Part shown: piece by piece, positions 36,050-44,251 of the stretch
How the letters are laid out: every line of letters begins with the position of its first letter
Numbering within the stretch: the stretch's first letter is position 1
Source of the DNA: Paraburkholderia aromaticivorans
GTDB taxonomy: Bacteria; Pseudomonadota; Gammaproteobacteria; Burkholderiales; Burkholderiaceae
Direction of reading: 5' to 3'
Length of the DNA stretch: 64,000 nt
NCBI RefSeq assembly: GCF_002278075.1
Contig: NZ_CP022991.1
Span: 248,001 to 312,000 of the forward strand
Program-made: the position numbers and the translations under genes
The notes under the pieces: generated by a model
Told to the model about the DNA's origin: nothing
Database searches by the model: none
What the model saw: only the letters and a program-made list of their open reading frames with translations

Positions 36050-37351
36050 ATGAGCAGAGCAACTTCAGCGGTCATGGTGCACGCCCAGTCGAAGACGTCG
36101 GTTCGCTGGAAGATCTTCCTCATCATGTTGCTGCTGGTGACGGTCAACTATATCGACCGTGCCTCGCTGTCCGTCGCGATGCCGATGATCGCAAGCGAGT
36201 TCACGCTTTCACCGGTCATGCAAGGCATCATCATGAGTTCGTTTTTCTGGTCGTACACGCTGATGCAGATTCCGGGCGGCATGGCAGTCGACCGCTTCAA
36301 GCCGCGGCTGGTCCTCGCGCTTTGCACTCTGCTCTGGGGGGCCTTCCAGGGTCTTGGCGCGTTGACCACCAATGCGATGAGCCTGCTTGCCACGAGGCTC
36401 GGACTCGGTGTGGCCGAAGCGCCCGTTGCCTCTGCGGGAGGTGCGCTCAATGCGATGTGGCTTACTCAGCACGAGCGGGTCCGTGGCGCATCGCTCATGG
36501 ATGGCGGCTCGCCGCTCGGCGCGGCACTCGGATCGGTGCTGATCACCTGGCTGATCGTGGTCGCACACTCATGGCGCACAGCGTTCGCGATTGCCGGCGT
36601 CGGCACGATCCTGTGCGGCATCGGAGCCTGGTACTACATCAAGAATCAGCCGCGCGAGCACGCCGGGGTCAACGAAGCCGAAGCGGAACACATCGAACGG
36701 GCCCGGCGCAAGGAAGATGAAAAGGAAGCCGACAACCTGTCGGGCAACGCGCTCGATTTCTTCAAGTATCGCTCCGTATTGCTGATGTTCGTGGGTTTCA
36801 TGTGTTGCACGACGCTGTACTACGGCCTGCTGACATGGATGCCCACCTATCTCCAGAAAGTGCAGGGTTTCAATATCCAGCAAATGGGCGGTGCCAGCTT
36901 CGTGATCTTCTTTTGCGGTTTCGTCGGTGAACTCTCGGGAGCCTACGTCGCCGACAAGTGGCTCGCCAGCGGTGCGGCGCCGAACCGCGTCATGCGCACT
37001 TTCTTCGGTATTGCTGGCGTGGTTGCGACGATCGCCGTGTTTTCAGTGGCCCATGCGACGAGCCCCACGATGGTCGTGATTCTGCTGTCCATTACGCTCT
37101 TTTTTCTGCGGTGGGGCGGTCTGTACTGGTCGATCCCCGCGATGCTCGCCTCGCGCAACAAGGTGGGCGTGCTCGGCGGTCTGCTCAATTTCGGTGGGAA
37201 TCTCGGCGGCATGGTGATCCCGATCGCAATCGGCGCGATCGTTCAATTCACGGGCTCCTACTTCCTTGCGCTGATGTGTTTCGCCGCAATGGGCATCGGC
37301 CTGCTGCTCTGTTCGATCGGAATCGATTATGAAACGAAGATTCCGGTCTGA
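36050..37351 (+). CDS. MFS transporter, ACS family (GudP-like)
   Basis: 433 residues from ATG 36050, with AGGAGA upstream. Helix 1 LVTVNYIDRASLSVAMPMIASEF and the loop GGMAVDRFKPRLVL match glucarate/galactonate-type ACS symporters; LGLGVAEAPVASAGGALN and the C-terminal LGGLLNFGGNLGGMVIPIAIG are also typical. It begins an operon with the D-glutamate cyclase-like and PLP-enzyme genes, so it may import an acidic D-amino acid derivative or hydroxy acid. Confidence 0.88.
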   Translation: MSRATSAVMVHAQSKTSVRWKIFLIMLLLVTVNYIDRASLSVAMPMIASEFTLSPVMQGIIMSSFFWSYTLMQIPGGMAVDRFKPRLVLALCTLLWGAFQGLGALTTNAMSLLATRLGLGVAEAPVASAGGALNAMWLTQHERVRGASLMDGGSPLGAALGSVLITWLIVVAHSWRTAFAIAGVGTILCGIGAWYYIKNQPREHAGVNEAEAEHIERARRKEDEKEADNLSGNALDFFKYRSVLLMFVGFMCCTTLYYGLLTWMPTYLQKVQGFNIQQMGGASFVIFFCGFVGELSGAYVADKWLASGAAPNRVMRTFFGIAGVVATIAVFSVAHATSPTMVVILLSITLFFLRWGGLYWSIPAMLASRNKVGVLGGLLNFGGNLGGMVIPIAIGAIVQFTGSYFLALMCFAAMGIGLLLCSIGIDYETKIPV

Positions 37352-37398
37352 ACGATCGTCGCGCCTCGCATGAACAACGTTGCTACTGAGATTGGAAA

Positions 37399-38340
37399 AT
37401 GGGAATTGCAAAAGTCGAAGACATCATTGGCCAAACCGTCCGGCGCGACATTGGCCGCATGAAGCGGTTCGTCGAAGGTCAGCTGGAAGCCGCTGCGCGT
37501 TCGATCGTAAGCACGCCGAACGCCCACGTCGGTATCGTGACCGGTTTTTTCATACGCAATGCCGTCCCGCCCTCGCCGGAGACGGACGGTCTGGGCGGCA
37601 TGGCCCATCTGGCCGCCGCGCTGTCGAACCTGGGCATACCGGTGACGGTGATTTCGGACGCGCCATGTTGCAAGGCGGTCTGGGCAGTCATCACCGAGCT
37701 GCCGAAAGACGTGGCGTTCGAAATCACCTCGGTGAGCGCGGCATCGGTCAAATCCCTGCGAGCGCGGCTCAGCGAGGCTGAACGTCCTGTCACCCATATG
37801 ATCGCGATCGAGCGCGTGTCGCCCGCGAGCGACGGCAAGCCGCACCGCGAGTACGGCGCGGACATGTCCGACGATACCGCTCCGCTGCATCTGCTGTTCG
37901 AGGATCCCGGGTGGCCGCGTCCGTGGATCACGATCGGGATCGGCGACGGTGGCAATGAAATCGGCATGGGCGTGCTGCCCGAGGACATCGTTCACGACGA
38001 CATTCCCAACGGCAAGCTGATCAGCGCCGCCATTCCCGCGGACTACCTGATCGTGTCCAGCGTCTCGAACTGGGGCGGCTGGGGATTGGTCTCCGCGATG
38101 GCGATGGTCGCGCCACGAGACGCCGCGGTGCGGCTCCTCGCCGATTTCACGCCGGAACGCGACCGGGCCTATCTGACTGCGGCCGTCGAGGTCGGTCAAG
38201 CGGTCGACGATAGCCGCATCGACCGCCCCGCGACGCCGAAGATGAGTGTCGACCGGCTGTCCTGGGAACAGCATGCACAGGTGCTGCGTCAGCTCAGGGC
38301 GCATGTCGACGGATATCTTGCAGAGCCGTCGTACTCGTGA
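37399..38340 (+). CDS. D-glutamate cyclase-like protein (DUF4392 / DGLUCY family)
   Basis: 313 residues. The sequence matches the pattern I know for the glutamate cyclase domain: an early TGFFIRNAVPPSPETDGLGGMAHLAAAL, a middle IGIGDGGNEIGMGVLPED near residues 180-197, and SSVSNWGGWGLVSAM. The human homologue DGLUCY interconverts D-glutamate and 5-oxo-D-proline in mitochondria. Here it sits between an ACS carrier and a D-serine dehydratase-like PLP enzyme, downstream of a GGT homologue, supporting a role in D-glutamate or pyroglutamate turnover. The family call rests on these motifs and could not be checked by search. Confidence 0.8.
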   Translation: MGIAKVEDIIGQTVRRDIGRMKRFVEGQLEAAARSIVSTPNAHVGIVTGFFIRNAVPPSPETDGLGGMAHLAAALSNLGIPVTVISDAPCCKAVWAVITELPKDVAFEITSVSAASVKSLRARLSEAERPVTHMIAIERVSPASDGKPHREYGADMSDDTAPLHLLFEDPGWPRPWITIGIGDGGNEIGMGVLPEDIVHDDIPNGKLISAAIPADYLIVSSVSNWGGWGLVSAMAMVAPRDAAVRLLADFTPERDRAYLTAAVEVGQAVDDSRIDRPATPKMSVDRLSWEQHAQVLRQLRAHVDGYLAEPSYS

Positions 38341-39476
38341 GCGCACCCCCTTTTTCATTGCTTGGCAGACCCACCATGTCCGGCCTTTCGACCACCACTC
38401 TCAAACGTGCGCCTTCGTGGGCCGTCAGCCTGCCAGAAGAATTGCAGACGCCGTGTTTCATCGTGTCCGAGCGCGGCATTATCGATAACCTGCGTGCGAC
38501 CGCCTATGCGTGTGGAGGGGTGGAGCGGCTCATGCCGCATGTGAAGACGCATCGCTCCGGCTGGGTCGTCGAGAGGCTGCTTCGCGAAGGCGTCACCGCA
38601 TTCAAGGCCGCTACCGTCGCCGAAGTGGCAATGGTGCTCGAGGCGGGCGCACAGCACGTGGTCTGGGCGTACCCGACCGTGAACCGCGCTCATATCCGCA
38701 CCGTGCTCGCCCTGGCGCACGCGCATCCAGACGCACGGGTCGAAGCTCTCGTCGACTCGACGGCGGGCGTGGCCGCATGGCGTCTCGCGGCGAACGGCAC
38801 GCCGCTGATCAACCTCGCGCTGCTCATCGATCTGGATGCCGGCATGGGCAGAACGGGCGCGCCAATTGCGGCGCCGACGCTGCAATTGGCCCGGGAGCTG
38901 GCCACAAGCGGCTGCTTTGGAGGATGGCATGTCTACGACGGCCATATTCATGACCTCGACCGCGCCGTACGCGGCGCGCGGGTGGCCGCCATCGTGGAGC
39001 AAGTGGCGGCGCTGATGCACGCGGCCGATGCCGCGGGACTGTCGACGCGGCTCATCGCCGGGGGCAGCTATACGTTCGATCTTTGGCCGCCTGCACTCGC
39101 CGACTTCGTCTCCCCGGGCAGTTGGACCTATTCGAGCGCTCAGCACGACTCGGAGTTGCCCGCGCTCGGCTGGGCGCCCAGCGCCTATGTGCTGGCCACG
39201 GTGATTTCACGCACCAGCACGACCGCCACGCTCGATGCGGGCTCGAAGGCTATCTCGCCCGACAAGCCGCTCGCCGAGCGCTTTCGCTGGGACGGCAAAA
39301 TCCTGATGATGAGCGAGGAGCACGTGGTGGTCGAGAACACCGATCTCGCGGTCGGCGATCGGGTCATGCTATTGCCGCGGCACGCCTGCACGACTGCTTA
39401 TCTCTATCCCAGCGCACTGGTGCTTGACTCCGAAGGATCGTGGGAAGTGCGTGAGCAACTCGGGAGCCGTCGATAA
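38337..39476 (+). CDS. PLP enzyme of the D-serine dehydratase / D-threonine aldolase family
   Basis: 379 residues if the overlapping GTG at 38337 is used; ATG 38376 is an alternative. It is an alanine-racemase-fold type III PLP protein: PLP lysine Lys70 in LMPHVKTHRSG, barrel strand LLIDLDAGMGRTGAP, and C-terminal metal site PRHACTT (His349, Cys351), the HxC pair that binds zinc in eukaryotic-type D-serine dehydratase. Members dehydrate D-serine or D-threo-3-hydroxyaspartate, or split D-threonine. Dehydration yields a 2-enamine, the substrate of the RidA gene that follows, which favours dehydratase over aldolase action. Confidence 0.87.
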   Translation: MSAPPFSLLGRPTMSGLSTTTLKRAPSWAVSLPEELQTPCFIVSERGIIDNLRATAYACGGVERLMPHVKTHRSGWVVERLLREGVTAFKAATVAEVAMVLEAGAQHVVWAYPTVNRAHIRTVLALAHAHPDARVEALVDSTAGVAAWRLAANGTPLINLALLIDLDAGMGRTGAPIAAPTLQLARELATSGCFGGWHVYDGHIHDLDRAVRGARVAAIVEQVAALMHAADAAGLSTRLIAGGSYTFDLWPPALADFVSPGSWTYSSAQHDSELPALGWAPSAYVLATVISRTSTTATLDAGSKAISPDKPLAERFRWDGKILMMSEEHVVVENTDLAVGDRVMLLPRHACTTAYLYPSALVLDSEGSWEVREQLGSRR

Positions 39477-39553
39477 GCTACCGGGCCAACAACGGACAGG
39501 TATCGATCGAAACGATGCAGCGCGACGCAGCCGCGCAAGGCGAAGGGACAAAC

Positions 39554-39949
39554 ATGAGCAACAGTGGCACGCCCCGCGCATTGCGCGGCGTCAATCCGGC
39601 CGACGTCAAACCAGGTGGGCACTATTCTTCCGCGATGATCGCGGGCGACTTCGTGTTCCTGTCCGGCCAGACGCCGCGCGACGCGGACCGCCAGGTGATC
39701 GGCGACTCGATCGAAGAACAGACCCATGCGACGCTCGCCAATGTCGAGCGGGTGCTGGCCGCCGCCGGCGCGGGACTCGAGGACGTCGTCAAGGTCACCG
39801 TGTATCTGACCGATATGACGCTCTTCAGCCGTTTCAACGCGCGCTATTCGAGCTGGTTTGCCAGGCACGAACCGGCGCGAACGACCGTGGAGGTCGGTCT
39901 GCAGGGTGTGCTCGTGGAGATCGACGTGGTGGCCTACCTCGGCAACTGA
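39554..39949 (+). CDS. RidA family enamine/imine deaminase
   Basis: 131 residues from ATG 39554 with AAGGGAC upstream. RidA motifs: FVFLSGQTPRDADRQVIGDSIEEQTHATLANVERVLAAAGAGLEDVVKVTVYLTDM and the Arg of PARTTVEVG that anchors the carboxylate. RidA proteins hydrolyse reactive 2-aminoacrylate or 2-aminocrotonate left by PLP dehydratases. Its place directly after the PLP enzyme fits that job. Confidence 0.92.
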   Translation: MSNSGTPRALRGVNPADVKPGGHYSSAMIAGDFVFLSGQTPRDADRQVIGDSIEEQTHATLANVERVLAAAGAGLEDVVKVTVYLTDMTLFSRFNARYSSWFARHEPARTTVEVGLQGVLVEIDVVAYLGN

Positions 39950-39981
39950 TAAGCGAGGCGCTGTGGCGCGCCGCACGTTTG

Positions 39982-40932
39982 CTAAAAGCTGTAAAGCCTT
40001 GCGGGATTTTCAACGAGTATTCGATGCCGTGCCGATGCATCGGGTATCCACAGCGTCAGATCGTCCAGCAGGAGGGCGGCGTCCGGCTTGTTACCGGGCG
40101 CTTGCGTCGGATGAGGCCAGTCCGATCCCCATAGCGTCCTGTCCGGGGCAAGCTCGGCAAACCTGCGCGCGACCATGCCGGCATCGGCGTAGACCGGTGC
40201 TCCGCTTTGCGACGCCAGATAGGGACCACTCAATTTGACCCAGCTACGGCCACGGGCCAGCAGCGCCTCGATCATCCGGAACGCGGCGTGCTCCGCGCCG
40301 CCCGGTTGCGGGACCTGTCCCATATGATCGATCACGAGCGGCGACGACAGACTCGCCAGCAACTGCTGATGCGCGAGTAGCTGCGCAGCGGTGGCATTGA
40401 CCTGAATGTGCCAGCCGAGCGGTTCGATCCGCTTCGAGAGTGGCGCCATCATCGATACCGTGACGCCGACCAGGTATTCGAGGTTAAACCGCAGCCCGCG
40501 TATGCCCATGTGGTGAAGACCGGCCAGTTCGCTATCCGTGATCGTGACCGGCACGGTCGCGATACCACGCGCGGCGCTTCCGAACCGCGACAAGGCGTCG
40601 AGCAGGCAACGGTTGTCGGTTCCATACGTCGACGGTTGAACGACGACATGTCGCTCGATACCCAGCTTCCGCTGCAGCGCACCATAGTCGGCAACGGTCG
40701 CATCGGGCGGCTGCAATAGTGATGACGGATCGACGGGATATCGCGCATCGTAGACGTGGTGGTGACTGTCGGTCGCCTTGGGCGGAACGGGGAAACGCGG
40801 CTGGCCGATGCCTGCGGCTCGTGCCGACTGTTCGGGAGAGGCCGATTCGCCGGGTGAAGCCGGTGTGGTCTCGCGCCTCGTCATCGAAGTGTCGCGGCGA
40901 GAGTCTTTTCCGCTTCGGAGTAAATCACTCAC
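39982..40932 (-). CDS. metal-dependent amidohydrolase (PF04909, LigI-like)
   Basis: 316 residues from GTG 40932, preceded by AAGGAAGG. The first 45 residues are polar and poorly structured. The barrel then starts with ATDSHHHVYDARYP, followed by HVVVQPSTYGTDN, GIRGLRFNLEYL, LVIDHMGQVPQPGG, TLWGSDWPHPT and NPARLYSF. This is the layout of the 2-pyrone-4,6-dicarboxylate lactonase group of amidohydrolases, which open lactones or cleave cyclic amides. A lactam hydrolase step such as opening of 5-oxoproline would fit the cluster, but that is inference. Convergent with RidA and divergent from the LysR gene. Confidence 0.85.
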   Translation of the reverse strand: MSDLLRSGKDSRRDTSMTRRETTPASPGESASPEQSARAAGIGQPRFPVPPKATDSHHHVYDARYPVDPSSLLQPPDATVADYGALQRKLGIERHVVVQPSTYGTDNRCLLDALSRFGSAARGIATVPVTITDSELAGLHHMGIRGLRFNLEYLVGVTVSMMAPLSKRIEPLGWHIQVNATAAQLLAHQQLLASLSSPLVIDHMGQVPQPGGAEHAAFRMIEALLARGRSWVKLSGPYLASQSGAPVYADAGMVARRFAELAPDRTLWGSDWPHPTQAPGNKPDAALLLDDLTLWIPDASARHRILVENPARLYSF

Positions 40933-41125
40933 GGTGGCCTTCCTTTTTTTGCTTCAAACCGCAGTCCGTTAGCCAGCGGGTTCATCGGAGCGCGGACCGT
41001 CCTGCTGCGCTGGACCGACGACGCACCGCGCTCCATTTCAACGCGCAGCGTGGATCAGTATATGCAAGCAATTTGTCCAGGAGATAATCAAAGTCAGCGA
41101 CACCGGCCGATAAAAACCTTCGATC

Positions 41126-42025
41126 ATGCGCATTACTCTTCAGCAAATTGAAACCTTCTATTGGGTGGCGCGGTTAGGAGGATTTCATGCGGCAGCGCGT
41201 CATCAGCACCTCACGCAGCCGACTATTTCAGCACGCATCCAGGAGTTCGAAGAACATCTCGGCGTGCAGCTTTTCACGCGCAGCCGGTCGCGCTCGGAAC
41301 TCACGCTGGCGGGCCGCGACGCGCTCGCCAACGCGGAGCAGGTGCTGAAGCTCGCCGGGAAGCTCGAACAGATTGCGAAGCGAGCCGACCCCATGTACGG
41401 GCTTCTGCGTCTCGGCGCGATTGAGTCGATCGCGCTCGCGGGGCTTGCCGATCTGCTGACGCAGCTCAAAACGCGATATCCGCAAATGAAGATCGAACTC
41501 ACGATCGATGTGGGCGTCGCGCTGGGACGCAAACTCGGTGCGCATGAACTGGACATAGCGATACTGAACGACTCCACCGATGCGCCCCACGTGATCGAGA
41601 CCGCCATCGGCCACACCGATCTGCACTGGGTTGCGTCGCCACAACTCGTGCCCGACTTCAATGTCACGCCTCACGATCTTGCGTCGGTGCCGATCATCAC
41701 CGTCTCGCAACCGTCGTCGAATCATTCGCTGGTGATGAACTGGTTCCGCAGCGCCGGATGCAATCCGGACAACGTCAGCTCATGCAATTCCCTGTCCATG
41801 ATGTCGCGACTGGTCGCGGCCGGACATGCGGCAGCCGTCATGTCGCCCGCGATCATGCGCGCGGAGATCGATGCCGGGCTGATTCATGTACTGAACACTG
41901 AACGCCCGATCACACAGCAAGGTTTTTTCGTCGCCTATCAGGAAGAGTGTCTGAGTGGCGCGGATACCATCGTGACGTTGGCAAAAGAGGTGCTCACACG
42001 CAGCCGTGTGCTGATACCGGGGTAG
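41126..42025 (+). CDS. LysR family transcriptional regulator
   Basis: 299 residues. N-terminal winged helix MRITLQQIETFYWVARLGGFHAAARHQHLTQPTISARIQEFEEHLGVQLFTRS, then an effector domain beginning PMYGLLRLGAIES. Divergent from the amidohydrolase gene with a 193-bp AT-richer gap (40,933-41,125), the usual LysR arrangement, so it likely activates that gene and perhaps the D-amino-acid genes beyond. Confidence 0.92.
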   Translation: MRITLQQIETFYWVARLGGFHAAARHQHLTQPTISARIQEFEEHLGVQLFTRSRSRSELTLAGRDALANAEQVLKLAGKLEQIAKRADPMYGLLRLGAIESIALAGLADLLTQLKTRYPQMKIELTIDVGVALGRKLGAHELDIAILNDSTDAPHVIETAIGHTDLHWVASPQLVPDFNVTPHDLASVPIITVSQPSSNHSLVMNWFRSAGCNPDNVSSCNSLSMMSRLVAAGHAAAVMSPAIMRAEIDAGLIHVLNTERPITQQGFFVAYQEECLSGADTIVTLAKEVLTRSRVLIPG

Positions 42026-42143
42026 TTCGCGCGAGCGCGCAGAGTAACGTGCGCCCCGCGGCCGCACCGGAATCAGCGCGGCGGAATTCGGTGCCGCCTT
42101 GAACGAACATATCGTCGCTCACTCCGCGCCGCGCGTTGGAACC

Positions 42144-43190
42144 CTAGGCGTTGCGGGGACGCGCCGTCGTGCCGCGCACGATCAGGTCGGTCGGCACGAT
42201 GTACTGCGAACTCACGGGCCGTCCTTCGATCCGTGCAAGCAGATACTCGGCGCTGCGCGCACCGATTTCATCGGCGGCAAGCCGCATGGTTGTCAGCGGC
42301 GGCGACGTGAAGCTGGAGAATTCGATGTCGTTGATGCCCGCGATCGACAGGTCGCCCGGCACGTCGATACCCGACTCGCGCGCCTCGGCCAGTGCGCCGA
42401 TTGCAAGCAGATCGGTGCCGCAGATGACAGCCGTCGGACGGTCGGGTCCGTTCATCAGCGCCTTCATCGCCATTTGGCCTTCAATGATCTTGTGCGGCAT
42501 CTCGATGAGATGCTCGTGGCGCAACTGCAGCCCACGCGACTGCAACGCCGCGCGAACGCCGATGATGCGATCCGCCGCGCGATCGCTGTGCTGCGTCATC
42601 TGCGTGATCATGCCGAAGCGCGTGTGTCCGAGATCGAGCAGATAGTCGGCGAGGCGGCGGCCGACCGCCACGTTGTCGAAGCCGACATACGGGTGGTCGT
42701 GATCGACTGTCCAGCCATTGACGAGCGGAATCTGTTCTTTTTCAATCAGTTCGTACAGCGCGGGGGAATGGCTGCGACCCACCAGCATCAGCCCGGCGAT
42801 GCCGTCCGCGATCAAGGCGCGGACCTGCTTCAACTCGTCTTCCTGATCGTAGTACGAGCATCCAAGCAACAATGTGTAGCCGGCTTCCCCGATGCGCTTT
42901 TGTAGCGCGAACACGCCGATCGCGAAGTTCTGGTTTTCCAGCGATGGAATGACCGCACCAATCGTTTTCGAGCGCTGCGATGCCAGCGCGCGCGCCGCGG
43001 CGTGCGGCGTGTACCCGAGTTCCTGCGCAATGTCGCGCACACGGTTCTGCAGTTCGACTGCCACCTTTGCGTTGCCGTTCAACACGCGCGAAACCGTCGC
43101 AGTCGATACCCCTGCCGCGCGCGCCACATCCTGCACGGAAATCGAATTCGATTTGCGACGAGGCGCCCTTTTCTTTGTTTCGTTGGTCAA
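42144..43190 (-). CDS. LacI family transcriptional regulator
   Basis: 348 residues from TTG 43190. HTH with hinge: ISVQDVARAAGVSTATVSRVLNGNAKVAVELQNRVRDIAQELGYTPHAAARALASQRSKTIGAVIP, followed by the periplasmic-binding-like domain (FAIGVFALQKRIGEAG, TAVICGTDLLAIGALAEA, PLTTMRLAADEIG). It resembles GntR-type sugar-acid repressors. No sugar-acid gene adjoins it, but LacI-type palindromes lie 465-580 bp upstream of its start and identical ones flank the lactonase/dehydratase promoter at 55.4 kb, so its targets probably include that distant cluster. Confidence 0.92.
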   Translation of the reverse strand: MTNETKKRAPRRKSNSISVQDVARAAGVSTATVSRVLNGNAKVAVELQNRVRDIAQELGYTPHAAARALASQRSKTIGAVIPSLENQNFAIGVFALQKRIGEAGYTLLLGCSYYDQEDELKQVRALIADGIAGLMLVGRSHSPALYELIEKEQIPLVNGWTVDHDHPYVGFDNVAVGRRLADYLLDLGHTRFGMITQMTQHSDRAADRIIGVRAALQSRGLQLRHEHLIEMPHKIIEGQMAMKALMNGPDRPTAVICGTDLLAIGALAEARESGIDVPGDLSIAGINDIEFSSFTSPPLTTMRLAADEIGARSAEYLLARIEGRPVSSQYIVPTDLIVRGTTARPRNA

Positions 43191-43654
43191 CTTGCACCCT
43201 GCCCAGTGTCGAGGCGCACCATCGCGCCATCCCTGTGCGCCATACTATAACGCGGCACCCTGAGAAATGCCCATTGCCCGTGGGCCTTTGCCTGCCTGGC
43301 CCGTGCGGGGTTCGCAGCGAACTTCATTGCCGGGAGCGCAGCCGGACTGCGTCACGTTTGTTCCCGCTGTCACGTGCGTTGCCCGAGACACTGTTCTCGA
43401 TCACCGAGTGGGCGTCGGGTTGATCGATGCAGCGCTTTGACAGTCGCACCACATCGAGATGAGCAGCCCATAATGAAAAGTTGGCGCGGGCGGTGCGTGG
43501 GATCATCAGGCCACGGCGATGAACATGACGAGCGTGACGCGGGCGTGCTGTGAGGCTTCGAAAAGGTCGTTGCAAGGTTCGATATTCAAGTCCCGGAAAC
43601 CGCAGCCATGTGACATGGGGCACGCCAGCACGCCTTCGCACCCGCAATCAATTC

Positions 43655-43670
43655 AAGTAACCGCTTTCAA
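43655..43670. promoter_or_regulatory. LacI-type operator 1
   Basis: AAGTAACCGCTTTCAA is a LacI/GntR-style palindrome with central CG, one half-site change from the perfect AAGCGCTT core. Its centre is 99 bp from operator 2. The same relative order and spacing recurs at 55.4-55.5 kb. Confidence 0.6.
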
Positions 43671-43753
43671 TATCGTTCGAAATCACGGCATTTCGTCATG
43701 GGGAAATGCAAAGAATGTTGCTTGATTTTAGCGGTCAACTGGGAACAACTCAA

Positions 43754-43769
43754 GAGAAAGCGCTTACTC
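43754..43769. promoter_or_regulatory. LacI-type operator 2
   Basis: GAGAAAGCGCTTACTC, the exact reverse complement of the site at 55379-55394. Counting flanks, 24 bp (43750-43773) are identical to 55375-55398 on the opposite strand. Near-perfect palindrome around AAAGCGCTT. Confidence 0.8.
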
Positions 43770-43854
43770 ATTTGCCCTGTGCCGGGACTTCGTGAATGCC
43801 CGGTGCAAGTGCGAGCGGGTTGCACACCATCGTAATCACCGGGAGCCGCGGCAC

Positions 43855-44163
43855 CTAGCAAGCTTGAAGCACGTTGATGACGCGGCTCACGAGCAACGCG
43901 CGAGTATTGCGTCCATATTCGGCCATATGCGTTGAGGCCGCATGCGCCCTCAACGCTTCCGCGCTTTCCCAGCGCTCGATGACAGCAAACGTGTCATTGC
44001 CGAGCGGCGTCTGAATCGTCCCGAAGTCAGGCACGTCGACTACCGCCTCGTAGCTGATGCATCCCTCTTCCGCCAGCACCGCCGGACGATTCCTGTTGAA
44101 GAGTGCCAGCACAGCTTCACGTTGACCGGGTTGGGTTGTGATCGTCGCAATGACATGGATCAT
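43855..44163 (-). CDS. antibiotic biosynthesis monooxygenase (ABM) domain protein
   Basis: 102 residues, ATG 44163 preceded by GGAGAAGG. A single ABM (YgiN-like) ferredoxin-fold domain: MIHVIATITTQPGQREAVLALFNR, EEGCISYEAVVDVPD, TFAVIERWESAEALRAH. These small dimeric proteins act as quinol monooxygenases or isomerases, or simply bind small molecules. It stands alone between the LacI operators and the rep gene; I infer no pathway. Confidence 0.87.
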   Translation of the reverse strand: MIHVIATITTQPGQREAVLALFNRNRPAVLAEEGCISYEAVVDVPDFGTIQTPLGNDTFAVIERWESAEALRAHAASTHMAEYGRNTRALLVSRVINVLQAC

Positions 44164-44251
44164 CTGGGCCTTCTCCTTTCCTGTTTCGGCGCCGATCGCC
44201 GCACGAAATCATAGCCGTGTTCGGATGCGCTTGCTGACAGGGCGCCGCAAT

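Larger units (their letters stand above)
43191..43854. other. intergenic region with two LacI-type operators
   Basis: About 660 bp between the LacI gene and the ABM monooxygenase gene, both on the minus strand. Short frames on either strand (for example 43324-43647) lack protein-like sequence. The only clear content is the operator pair at 43,655-43,769. The lacI-type promoter should lie near 43,200-43,260, where a CCATACTATAACG string is present. Confidence 0.6.

Noticed and set aside
43324..43647. A 107-residue minus-strand frame starting close to LacI operator 1
   Set aside because: It was attractive as the missing target of the operator pair, but it is basic and low in structure, has no ribosome-binding site and no hydrophobic core pattern.
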